A stretch of DNA of 6,896 nt from Chloroflexota bacterium (GTDB lineage: Bacteria; Chloroflexota; DTOL01; JACQYG01): NCBI GenBank assembly GCA_016208345.1, contig JACQYG010000292.1, positions 1 through 6,896 on the forward strand, given 5' to 3'. The position numbers were made by a program, and so were the translations under genes. The notes under the pieces were generated by a model, which saw nothing but the letters and a program-made list of their open reading frames with translations, was not told the origin of the DNA and did no database searches. Shown here in pieces: positions 1-5,643 of the stretch (position 1 is the first letter of the stretch; the number at the start of each line of letters is the position of its first letter).

Positions 1-50
1 ACAGGGCAAAATAGCGAGCAACAAATCACTCCTTGTTTCCACCAACAAAA

Positions 51-140
51 GGTGATAAACTACGCGGCGTGGCTGCTATGGGCGCCAGGGGCACGGCGGG
101 TACGAAGCCCCTTGCGGATCCGCCTGATAGGCCGATCACT
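51..140 (+). ncRNA. Candidate structured leader RNA upstream of tnaA
   Basis: Three sets of complementary segments can be read in the 193-nt stretch before tnaA. An outer stem pairs 51-56 (GGTGAT) with 135-140 (ATCACT), with one G-U pair. Inside it, 87-92 (AGGGGC) pairs with 107-112 (GCCCCT), and 95-101 (GGCGGGT) pairs with 118-124 (ATCCGCC), with one G-U pair. The two inner stems cross, so they form either an H-type pseudoknot with short loops (2, 5 and 5 nt) or two mutually exclusive hairpins. I do not recognise a known riboswitch class here. GC-rich sequence gives chance pairings, so only comparative evidence would confirm it. Confidence 0.3.
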
Positions 141-165
141 GCGTTTGCTCAGGTGCAACAACTAA
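52..165 (+). CDS. Possible short leader peptide with two Trp codons
   Basis: A reading frame from GTG at 52 to TAA at 163-165 would encode 37 residues beginning [12 protein letters not shown], with Trp codons at positions 7 and 10 and an Arg/Leu-rich remainder. In enterobacteria tnaA is controlled through a short Trp-containing leader peptide (TnaC), which makes this position suggestive. Against it, there is no separated ribosome site before GTG 52, the peptide does not resemble TnaC, and the frame stays open to the left edge of the window, so it could equally be the end of an upstream gene or a chance open frame. Low confidence. Confidence 0.15.
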   Translation: MINYAAWLLWAPGARRVRSPLRIRLIGRSLRLLRCNN

Positions 166-175
166 AAGTTTTGAC

Positions 176-183
176 GAGGAGGT
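176..183 (+). promoter_or_regulatory. Ribosome binding site of tnaA
   Basis: GAGGAGGT lies 10 nt before the ATG at 194. It is a near-complete anti-16S match and fixes the start that homology also favours over the internal Met13. Confidence 0.8.
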
Positions 184-193
184 CAACCAGTCT

Positions 194-1567
194 ATGGGTA
201 ATTACTTTGCCGAGCCATTCCGCATCAAAATGGTGGAGCCCATCAAGCTGACCAGCCGCCAGGAGCGAGAGAGGCTCTTGATGGAGGCCGGTTATAACCT
301 TTTCCGGTTAAAGGCGGAGGATGTCTACCTCGATCTCCTCACCGACAGCGGCACCGGAGCCATGAGCGACTACCAGTGGGCGGGGATCATGCAGGGCGAT
401 GAGTCCTACGCTGGCTGCAAGAACTTCTATCATCTGAATGAGGTCATCAAGACCATATTCGGCTTCCAGCATTTCGTGCCCACCCACCAGGGCCGGGCTG
501 CGGAGCATGTACTGTTCTCTGTTCTGGTGAAGCCGGGGGATGCCGTTCCGTCCAACATGCATTTCGACACCACCCGGGCCAACATCGAGGCTCGGGGGGG
601 TAAAGCGGTTGACCTGGTCATTGACCAGGCCTACGACCCCCAGGCCCCTCTGCCTTTCAAGGGCAACATTGACCTGGATAAGCTGGAGAACTTCATCGAG
701 CACTGGGGCGCGGACAAGATTCCCCTGCCCATGCTCACCATCACCAACAACTCCGGCGGGGGCCAGCCCGTCTCTATGGAAAATGTAAGCGGCATGAGCG
801 CCATACTTAAACGGCACAAGATCCCTTTCTTCATCGACGCCTGCCGTCATGCCGAAAACGCCTATTTCATCAAGCAGAGAGCCCCTGGGTACGGCGACAA
901 GACGCCCTTGCAGATCGCCCAGGAGACATTCTCCTACGCCGACGGATGCACCATGAGCGCTAAGAAAGATGGGCTGGCGAACATCGGGGGCTTCCTGGCC
1001 ATGAACGACGGCGCCCTGTTCGAGAAGGTGTGTCAAAGGCTGATCCTGGTGGAGGGTTACCCTACCTACGGGGGCCTGGCCGGCCGGGACCTGGAGGCCG
1101 TGGCCAGGGGTTTAATGGAAGCACTGGACGAGGGCTACCTGGCCTACCGCATTGGACAGGCCCGTTACCTGGGAGAGTGCCTGCTGGAGGCGGGGGTGCC
1201 CATCCTTGAGCCCATTGGCGGCCATGCGGTCTATCTGGATGCCAGGCGTTTCCTGCCCCACCTGCCACAAAGCCAGTTCCCGGCCCAGGCCTTGTCGCTG
1301 GAGCTTTACCTGGAGGGTGGGGTACGGGCGGTGGAGATCGGCGGGGTGATGTTTGCCAGGAAAGACGAGAAGGGAGAGACCGTTTTCCCGTCCCTGGAGC
1401 TGGTACGATTGGCCATCCCGCGGAGGGTGTACACTCAAAGCCACCTGGATTACGTGGTCGAGACCGTCACGCGGGTCTACGAGAGGAGAGCCCAGATCCG
1501 TGGCGTGACGATCACCCGGGAGCCACCGGCCCTGCGCCATTTCACCGCGCGGTTTGCCTGGGCATAG
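194..1567 (+). CDS. tnaA: Tryptophanase (PLP-dependent tryptophan indole-lyase)
   Basis: This 457-residue cytoplasmic enzyme is predicted to cleave L-tryptophan to indole, pyruvate and ammonia. It belongs to the fold-type I PLP beta-eliminating lyases shared with tyrosine phenol-lyase. The start is supported by AGGAGG at 177-182 and by the N-terminus (AEPFRIK), which matches the family start. Visible residues include Tyr72, the K+-ligand Glu70, Asn186, Asp215, Arg218 and the PLP-binding Lys258 in SAKKDG. Tryptophanase and tyrosine phenol-lyase are told apart at three sites, and all three point to tryptophanase here: Asp125 (FDTT, where phenol-lyase has Thr), Ile382 (VEIG, where phenol-lyase has Arg) and His449 (LRHF, where phenol-lyase has Phe). 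The length is nearer to phenol-lyase (about 456) than to E. coli TnaA (about 471), because a mid-protein insertion is missing. No permease gene is adjacent. The gene looks monocistronic and full length; the substrate call is strong but inferred. Confidence 0.95.
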   Translation: MGNYFAEPFRIKMVEPIKLTSRQERERLLMEAGYNLFRLKAEDVYLDLLTDSGTGAMSDYQWAGIMQGDESYAGCKNFYHLNEVIKTIFGFQHFVPTHQGRAAEHVLFSVLVKPGDAVPSNMHFDTTRANIEARGGKAVDLVIDQAYDPQAPLPFKGNIDLDKLENFIEHWGADKIPLPMLTITNNSGGGQPVSMENVSGMSAILKRHKIPFFIDACRHAENAYFIKQRAPGYGDKTPLQIAQETFSYADGCTMSAKKDGLANIGGFLAMNDGALFEKVCQRLILVEGYPTYGGLAGRDLEAVARGLMEALDEGYLAYRIGQARYLGECLLEAGVPILEPIGGHAVYLDARRFLPHLPQSQFPAQALSLELYLEGGVRAVEIGGVMFARKDEKGETVFPSLELVRLAIPRRVYTQSHLDYVVETVTRVYERRAQIRGVTITREPPALRHFTARFAWA

Positions 1568-1574
1568 GCAATGG

Positions 1575-1958
1575 TCAAAGGTCTTCCGGAGGTCCCAGCT
1601 CTGGCTCGGCCAGGCCCATGGCTCGCTCGACGCTCTCCGGGTCTTCGCCGGCCTCCAGCCGGCCCACCATTTCGTCGAATTCGGGGCCCAGATCCTCACC
1701 GACCTGTTTGCTCATCTTCCGGGCCCACCGGGCCACCGATCGGGGATCATTCTCGTCCAGATCGCCGAGCTGGCTAGGGTCAGCCAGGGCTTCTAACTGG
1801 CTTTCCTCGGAGCGCACCACGGAAAAGCGCGAGATCAGTCGGTCCGCCCGTTCGCTGCCGCAGGACGGACAACGAGGGCTTGGCAGGGGGGAGAAGTCTC
1901 GGATCAGCAGGCTGAAACGTTTCTGGCAATTGTGGCAACGGTACTCGTAGATCGGCAT
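1575..1958 (-). CDS. FmdB-family zinc-ribbon protein
   Basis: This 127-residue soluble protein opens with MPIYEYRCHNC, the hallmark of the FmdB/CxxC-CxxC putative regulatory family. A single zinc-ribbon is formed by Cys8, Cys11, Cys30 and Cys33 (CHNC and CPSC), followed by GS and a Ser/Phe-rich strand. Beyond residue 40 comes an acidic, probably helical extension of about 85 residues containing DENDPRSVARW and FDEMVGRLEAGEDPE. Family members are named after a protein proposed to regulate formamidase, but the biochemical role is generally unknown. The gene starts 53 nt after the deacetylase stop on the same strand and may be cotranscribed with it. Its stop lies 7 nt from the tnaA stop, tail to tail. 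The zinc ribbon is clear; any regulatory role is inference. Confidence 0.87.
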   Translation of the reverse strand: MPIYEYRCHNCQKRFSLLIRDFSPLPSPRCPSCGSERADRLISRFSVVRSEESQLEALADPSQLGDLDENDPRSVARWARKMSKQVGEDLGPEFDEMVGRLEAGEDPESVERAMGLAEPELGPPEDL

Positions 1959-2011
1959 GGATGAGGCCCTCTTTGGCTAGTCACGGCAGAGCTGGGAACC
2001 CTCCAGCATTC

Positions 2012-3040
2012 TCAATTTTCAGGGCCTGCCCGCCAAGCAGGCGGCCTGGGGTTCTTGCCGGGAGGCGGTTTTTCAAGCGGGGCACCGGCTGCCCCTGGTC
2101 CGCCGGCACTGGCAGGCGGTCCCGGATATGCCAGGTTCAACTTCTTTACAAAGGTTGCCAGCGAATCGCCCCCACGAATGCGGAGGCGTTGCCACTCGTA
2201 CCGATCAAGAGCGGAATGGGTGGCACCGTAGACGATGGTCACCGCCGCCTGATAGCCCTGCTCCCTGGCAACATCGATCACCGTCTGATTGTACTTGCCG
2301 GCCGGGTATGACAGAAAGCGCACCGGCCTTTTGAGCTGGGCCTCCAGCATTTCCCGGGAGCCTTTCAACTGCCAGGCTATCTGCTCTCGGGAGCTTTTGG
2401 CCAGGTCCCGATGGTTGCGGGTGTGAGACTGGAAATCCATCCCCGTCCGACCCATCTCCTGGATCTGCTTCCAGGAAAGATACTCGCCCTTCCCGACGAA
2501 ATCGGTTATCACGAAGAAGACACCTACCAGGCCATGCCTCTTGAGAACGGGCCAGGCGTGGTGATACATTGTGTCGTAGCCATCGTCAAAGGTCAGGATG
2601 ACCGGCTTTGGCGGGAGCGGGCGGCCCCGCTCCAGATAGTCAAGCAGGTCTTGCAGGGTCACCGAATGGAAACCGTTATCCGCCAGGTAGGCCACCTGCA
2701 ACTCAAAGGCCTCCGGCGAGACGGACAGGTCCTTCCGGATGGCATCGGCCGAGCCAGCGGGCACGTGGCCCACACGGTGATACATCAAGATCGGCACCAC
2801 CGCTGACAGATTAGTCGGCACCTCTTTCCTGGGGAGGAGGTCCCATGGCCGTCGGTCCGGCCGATACACCGGCTCGGCGGTTGGCTCCACGGTCAGAATC
2901 GAATCGCCCATTTCCGGCTCGGGCTTGGCGGCAGTTGATTGCGGGGGCGAGGCCATTGGAGAGCCTGCCAGCAGTAGCGCCAAGCCGGCGACCGCCAAGC
3001 TAGCCAGGCCTTGCGACAATCGGAAATGGTGCTTGGACAA
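2012..3040 (-). CDS. Secreted polysaccharide deacetylase (NodB domain, CE4)
   Basis: This 342-residue protein is expected to remove N-acetyl groups from a cell-wall or extracellular polysaccharide outside the membrane. A basic N-terminus and the hydrophobic run GLASLAVAGLALLLAG (11-26) form a signal peptide or membrane anchor. A Pro/Glu-rich linker follows, then a NodB domain from about residue 80 to 300. Motifs are ILMYHRV (84-90), TFDDG (150-154; Asp152 catalytic, Asp153 metal), HTRNH (206-210; both His bind metal) and SYPAGKYN (244-251). The chosen start is TTG at 3040, backed by AAAGGAG 4 nt upstream. A longer frame reaching 3100 is excluded because the likely promoter lies inside it. The last ~40 residues are Pro/Gly/Ala-rich and not part of the domain. 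Substrate (peptidoglycan, poly-GlcNAc or other) cannot be told. Confidence 0.9.
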   Translation of the reverse strand: MSKHHFRLSQGLASLAVAGLALLLAGSPMASPPQSTAAKPEPEMGDSILTVEPTAEPVYRPDRRPWDLLPRKEVPTNLSAVVPILMYHRVGHVPAGSADAIRKDLSVSPEAFELQVAYLADNGFHSVTLQDLLDYLERGRPLPPKPVILTFDDGYDTMYHHAWPVLKRHGLVGVFFVITDFVGKGEYLSWKQIQEMGRTGMDFQSHTRNHRDLAKSSREQIAWQLKGSREMLEAQLKRPVRFLSYPAGKYNQTVIDVAREQGYQAAVTIVYGATHSALDRYEWQRLRIRGGDSLATFVKKLNLAYPGPPASAGGPGAAGAPLEKPPPGKNPRPPAWRAGPEN

Positions 3041-3044
3041 AACG

Positions 3045-3051
3045 CTCCTTT
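3045..3051 (-). promoter_or_regulatory. Ribosome binding site deciding the TTG start of the deacetylase
   Basis: On the minus strand AAAGGAG sits 4 nt before TTG (3040-3038). It places the initiation codon 20 codons inside the longest open frame, immediately before the basic and hydrophobic signal sequence. Confidence 0.65.
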
Positions 3052-3083
3052 CCAACCAGGCGGAAACGGGAATGATCGCGGGG

Positions 3084-3097
3084 TATAATAATATAAT
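3084..3097 (+). promoter_or_regulatory. Possible -10 elements for the divergent dehydrogenase gene
   Basis: Two perfect TATAAT hexamers occur on the plus strand at 3084-3089 and 3092-3097, 8 nt apart, some 53-61 nt before the dehydrogenase GTG. No convincing -35 hexamer is found 16-18 nt upstream of either, so an activator would be needed, or the boxes merely reflect the minus-strand promoter they overlap. Confidence 0.3.
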
Positions 3098-3113
3098 CAC
3101 CTGCGGTCGTCAA
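3085..3113 (-). promoter_or_regulatory. Sigma70-type promoter of the deacetylase gene
   Basis: Read on the minus strand, TTGACG (3113-3108) is followed after exactly 17 nt by TATTAT (3090-3085). Five of six bases match the -35 consensus and five of six the -10 consensus. The start of transcription would fall near 3078, giving a leader of about 38 nt to the TTG start. The prediction rests on sequence alone. Confidence 0.6.
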
Positions 3114-3136
3114 GGCATTTCGCTCTTAGACCAGCG

Positions 3137-3143
3137 AAGGAGG
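3137..3143 (+). promoter_or_regulatory. Ribosome binding site of the dehydrogenase
   Basis: AAGGAGG stands 6 nt before GTG 3150, an ideal spacing. It selects this start over in-frame starts up to 225 nt further upstream. Confidence 0.8.
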
Positions 3144-3149
3144 CAGAAA

Positions 3150-4124
3150 GTGCGAGCCATTGCATTTGGGGAAAGGCTTGAGGTCCTGGCCGACGTTCCC
3201 GTGCCCGAAAGGCCGGCGGGCGAGGCCCTGGTAAAAGTCTCGCTCGCCGGCATCTGCAATACTGACCTGGAGATCATCAAGGGTTACCTGGGGTTTCGAG
3301 GGGTGCTGGGACACGAATTCGTGGGGCTGGTGCAAGATGCCGATGACCAAGGGTTAGTAGGCTCCCGGGTCGTGGGCGAGATCAACGCCTATTGCGGGCA
3401 ATGCGAGTACTGCGCTGGCGGCGTATTCACCCACTGCCTCCAGCGTACGGTCCTGGGAATCCATGGCCGCCACGGTGCCATGGCGGAGTACCTGGTGCTG
3501 CCCGAACGCAACCTGCACCGGGTCCCTGCCTCAGTTCCCGATTCAGAGGCGGTTTTCACCGAGCCGCTGGCGGCAGCCCTGGAGATACTGGAGCAAACCC
3601 AGGTCAAGCCGTCCTATGAGATAGCGGTCATAGGGGATGGTAAACTGGGACTATTGGTAGCGCAAGTCCTGGCCCTCACCGGGGCCCGGGTGGTGGCCCT
3701 GGGCCGGCATCCTAACAAGCTGGCCATACTGGCCGAAAGGGGCATCGAGACGCGCGGCGAGGGCGACGCTTACGACCGCAAGGTCGACGTGGTGGTGGAG
3801 TGCACCGGCCACCCCGGGGGCTTCCTGCACGCCCGGAGCCTGGTGAAGCCCAGGGGTACCATCGTTTTGAAGAGCACCTATCATGGCACCAGTGAACTGG
3901 CTTTGTCCCCGATGGTGGTGGACGAGGTAACTCTATTGGGGTCCCGATGTGGGCCCTTCGCCCCGGCGCTGCGGCTCTTGCAACGTAAGCTCGTAGACGT
4001 TCAATCGCTGATCAGCGCCGTTTACCCTTTGGAGCGTGGGCTGGAGGCGTTCGAGGCGGCCAGGAAGAGGGACAACATCAAGGTACTTCTATCTACCCAG
4101 CAGGCTGATCCATCGCGACTTTAA
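3150..4124 (+). CDS. Zinc-type MDR alcohol dehydrogenase-like protein
   Basis: This 324-residue cytoplasmic oxidoreductase has the medium-chain dehydrogenase fold: a GroES-like catalytic domain (about 1-145) and a Rossmann domain (about 150-290). Catalytic-zinc ligands are Cys36, His55-Glu56 (GHEF) and Glu138 (EPLA). Structural-zinc cysteines are Cys82, Cys85, Cys88 and Cys96. The cofactor loop is GDGKLG (162-167), and strand 2 ends in LGRHP, with Arg186 where NAD-preferring enzymes carry an acidic residue, so NADP(H) is likely. GSRCGPFAPALRLL (264-277) is a block I associate with an uncharacterised MDR subgroup. The start is GTG at 3150, preceded 6 nt upstream by AAGGAGG; the frame is open further upstream but runs into the divergent gene. 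At about 325 residues it is shorter than classical alcohol dehydrogenases. The substrate is unknown. Its end overlaps the Sir2 gene by 32 nt. Confidence 0.9.
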   Translation: MRAIAFGERLEVLADVPVPERPAGEALVKVSLAGICNTDLEIIKGYLGFRGVLGHEFVGLVQDADDQGLVGSRVVGEINAYCGQCEYCAGGVFTHCLQRTVLGIHGRHGAMAEYLVLPERNLHRVPASVPDSEAVFTEPLAAALEILEQTQVKPSYEIAVIGDGKLGLLVAQVLALTGARVVALGRHPNKLAILAERGIETRGEGDAYDRKVDVVVECTGHPGGFLHARSLVKPRGTIVLKSTYHGTSELALSPMVVDEVTLLGSRCGPFAPALRLLQRKLVDVQSLISAVYPLERGLEAFEAARKRDNIKVLLSTQQADPSRL

Positions 4125-4875
4125 GCTGTTGGGAGAGCCGAGCCACCATCGGCAATGTTCGGCTTACGTCGCCTTTGACCAGTACCGTCGCCCGCGAATC
4201 GTAGGTGGTCGGCCCCCGGTTGAAAATGGCCAGCTTGGCACCGTGAGCCAGGGCAACCCCGGGTAGGTCCGCCGCCGGGGCCACCTCCAGGGAGGAGCCA
4301 ACCACGATCATCAGGTCACAATGCCCTGCCATCTCCTGGGCCCGGTAGAAGGGGCCAACCGGCAGCATCTCCCCGTAAAGCACCACATTGGGCTTTAGAA
4401 CCGCGCCGCAATGGCACCGTGGGACCTGCCCGTTGCTCAGGAAACTGGCCAGGAAGCTGGCGGCGGGCACCCGGGAGTAGCATCTCAAGCAAGTGGCCTC
4501 GCGGAAATTGCCGTGCAGTTCCAGCACCGTTTTCGACCCGGCCTTTTGGTGCAGGTCGTCGATATTCTGAGTGATTACTCCCCGCAGCATGCCTGACTCC
4601 TCCAATTCCGCCAAGGCCAGATGTGCGGGATTGGGGCGGGCGCGCCAGGCCGTCTCGGCCAGTGGGCGGAGCCAACCGTAAAAGGCCTGGGGTTGGCGCT
4701 GGAAGGCATACAACGAGGCCACTTCCATGGGGTCGTAATGGGCCCATAACCCGGAACGGGGCGAACGAAAGTCCGGTATGCCCGAAGGGGTGGAGATGCC
4801 GGCCCCGGTGAGCGCCACCGCATAACTTGATCCGGCGATCAGTTGTGCCGCTCGTCTAAGCTCGCCTGCTCTCAA
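4093..4875 (-). CDS. Sir2-family NAD-dependent protein deacylase
   Basis: This 260-residue cytoplasmic sirtuin is expected to deacylate lysines using NAD+, yielding nicotinamide and O-acyl-ADP-ribose. NAD-binding motifs are TGAGIS (23-28) and IPDFR (33-37). TQNIDDLH (102-109) precedes the catalytic His121 (ELHGN). A zinc module is formed by Cys129, Cys132, Cys154 and Cys156, and GSSLEV (193-198) and FNR (218-220) complete the Rossmann part. The Tyr-x-x-Arg signature of class III desuccinylases is not present in its exact form: FYGWLR has Tyr66 and Arg70 one residue further apart. A deacetylase is therefore more likely. The start is TTG at 4875 with GGGAG 8 nt upstream. The gene begins 25 nt after the nfi stop, so the two are probably cotranscribed. 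Its 3' end overlaps the convergent dehydrogenase. Confidence 0.94.
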   Translation of the reverse strand: MRAGELRRAAQLIAGSSYAVALTGAGISTPSGIPDFRSPRSGLWAHYDPMEVASLYAFQRQPQAFYGWLRPLAETAWRARPNPAHLALAELEESGMLRGVITQNIDDLHQKAGSKTVLELHGNFREATCLRCYSRVPAASFLASFLSNGQVPRCHCGAVLKPNVVLYGEMLPVGPFYRAQEMAGHCDLMIVVGSSLEVAPAADLPGVALAHGAKLAIFNRGPTTYDSRATVLVKGDVSRTLPMVARLSQQLKVAMDQPAG

Positions 4876-4900
4876 TGACTTTTCTCCCGAGCCTTGCCTA

Positions 4901-5599
4901 CTACAGCTCGAACAACGACCTCTGTCTTGGCTGGTCCATGCCGTGGGCCTCGCCAGCGGCCAGGTGCGCCAGGCGCGTGGTTTCCGGCAGGCGGTTGTTC
5001 CGGCAACAGGATAGTACGTAGTGAATGGCCGTGGGAAGATCGATCTTGTGGCCTATGGAGACGAAGAGAGGGTCGGCGTCCGCTTTGCTGCGGACCACCG
5101 CGCCGATCACCTCGCCTTGATCGTAAAGCCAGGACCAGGCGCCGGGCTCATTGCCGGGTTCCTGGTGCTCCCCACAGAGGCGGGACTTGGCACATCCGAT
5201 GGACGGAAGGTCCAGGAGGACCCCCACATGCGAAGCGATGCCCAGGCGCCGTGGGTGTGCGAGCCCCTGGCCGTCGAAGATAACCAGGTCCGGTATCACC
5301 GCGAGCTTTTCAAATGCCGCCAATGTCGCCGGCGCCTCCCGGAAAGCCAAAAGCCCCGGCACATACGGGAACTGGATCGGCAGTTCGGCGGTGGCTCTCT
5401 CCTCCATGGCCAAATCCGGATAAGAGAGCACCACCACCGCCGCCCGGGCCAGGTTGTGCCGAAAGCCGATGTCCACCCCGGCCACCGTTCTCACCGGCCC
5501 TAGCACGTTAACCGTCACGACCTTGTGGCGTAGCCTCTCCTGGATGCTCATTGCCTCCCTCGGAGACACGTTCCAGCCGTGAGGGACAACTACTTTCAT
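4901..5599 (-). CDS. nfi: Endonuclease V (deoxyinosine 3' endonuclease)
   Basis: This 232-residue enzyme nicks DNA one bond 3' of deaminated adenine (hypoxanthine), and in some lineages acts on inosine in RNA. The family motifs are complete. VAGVDIGF carries metal ligand Asp43. PYVPGLLAFRE carries the strand-splitting Tyr79 and Glu88. IFDGQGLAHPRRLGIASH carries Asp109, His115 and His124. IGCAKSRL carries Lys138, and GHKID and LPETTRLAH follow. Length is normal. The N-terminus (HGWNVSPREAMSIQERLR) aligns with the start of the Thermotoga enzyme, which supports ATG 5599. That start has only a weak ribosome site, whereas an internal ATG (5551) has GAGGGAGG close by. The protein ends in QRSLFEL, which fits a sliding-clamp-binding motif. 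It lies between a membrane-protein gene and sir2, probably in one transcript. Confidence 0.96.
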   Translation of the reverse strand: MKVVVPHGWNVSPREAMSIQERLRHKVVTVNVLGPVRTVAGVDIGFRHNLARAAVVVLSYPDLAMEERATAELPIQFPYVPGLLAFREAPATLAAFEKLAVIPDLVIFDGQGLAHPRRLGIASHVGVLLDLPSIGCAKSRLCGEHQEPGNEPGAWSWLYDQGEVIGAVVRSKADADPLFVSIGHKIDLPTAIHYVLSCCRNNRLPETTRLAHLAAGEAHGMDQPRQRSLFEL

Positions 5600-5620
5600 G
5601 GCACGCTCGTGTTTTCTGTT

Positions 5621-5643
5621 GTTCAGGAGTTCAACTCCTGAAC
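5621..5643. repeat. 23-bp near-perfect palindrome between the wzy-like gene and nfi
   Basis: Arms GTTCAGGAGTT (5621-5631) and AACTCCTGAAC (5633-5643) are exact reverse complements around one central base. Flanking TGTT (5617-5620) and AACA (5645-5648) extend the pairing past a single unpaired T. As minus-strand RNA it would form a stem of at least 9 bp with a 5-nt loop, starting at the last base of the upstream stop codon. No U-run follows on either strand, so an intrinsic terminator is unlikely. An operator, an RNA stability hairpin or a processing site fit better. Confidence 0.75.

Noticed and set aside
1..20. CAGGGCAAA at the left edge as the start of a cyclic-di-GMP (GEMM-I) aptamer
   Set aside because: The later conserved parts of that aptamer (the GGGACGCAAAGC-like segment and receptor stem) do not follow.
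33..61. TTGTTT, 17 nt, TAAACT as a tnaA promoter
   Set aside because: The matches to consensus are poor (3 of 6 and 4 of 6), and it would start transcription inside the proposed RNA structure. The promoter may lie left of the window.
33..251. Open frame of 72 codons from TTG 33 that overlaps the tnaA start
   Set aside because: There is no ribosome site, it runs 58 nt into tnaA in another frame, and its product resembles no known family.
308..1036. Long open frame of 242 codons antisense to tnaA
   Set aside because: It is an antisense shadow of a GC-rich coding region; tnaA is unambiguous across the whole stretch and the antisense product has no recognisable motif.
2021..2047. GC-rich hairpin (GCCTGC/GCAGGC, with outer AGG/CCT) over the last codons of the deacetylase as a terminator
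   Set aside because: On the minus strand it is followed by GAAAATTG rather than a U-run, so intrinsic termination is not supported.
2079..2095. Hairpin GGGGCA/TGCCCC inside the deacetylase tail as a regulatory element
   Set aside because: It is a six-pair stem in very GC-rich coding DNA with no U-run; it is expected by chance.
2925..3149. N-terminal extension of the dehydrogenase upstream of GTG 3150
   Set aside because: It would overlap the deacetylase start on the other strand and its promoter, it lacks family similarity, and the ideal ribosome site lies just before 3150.
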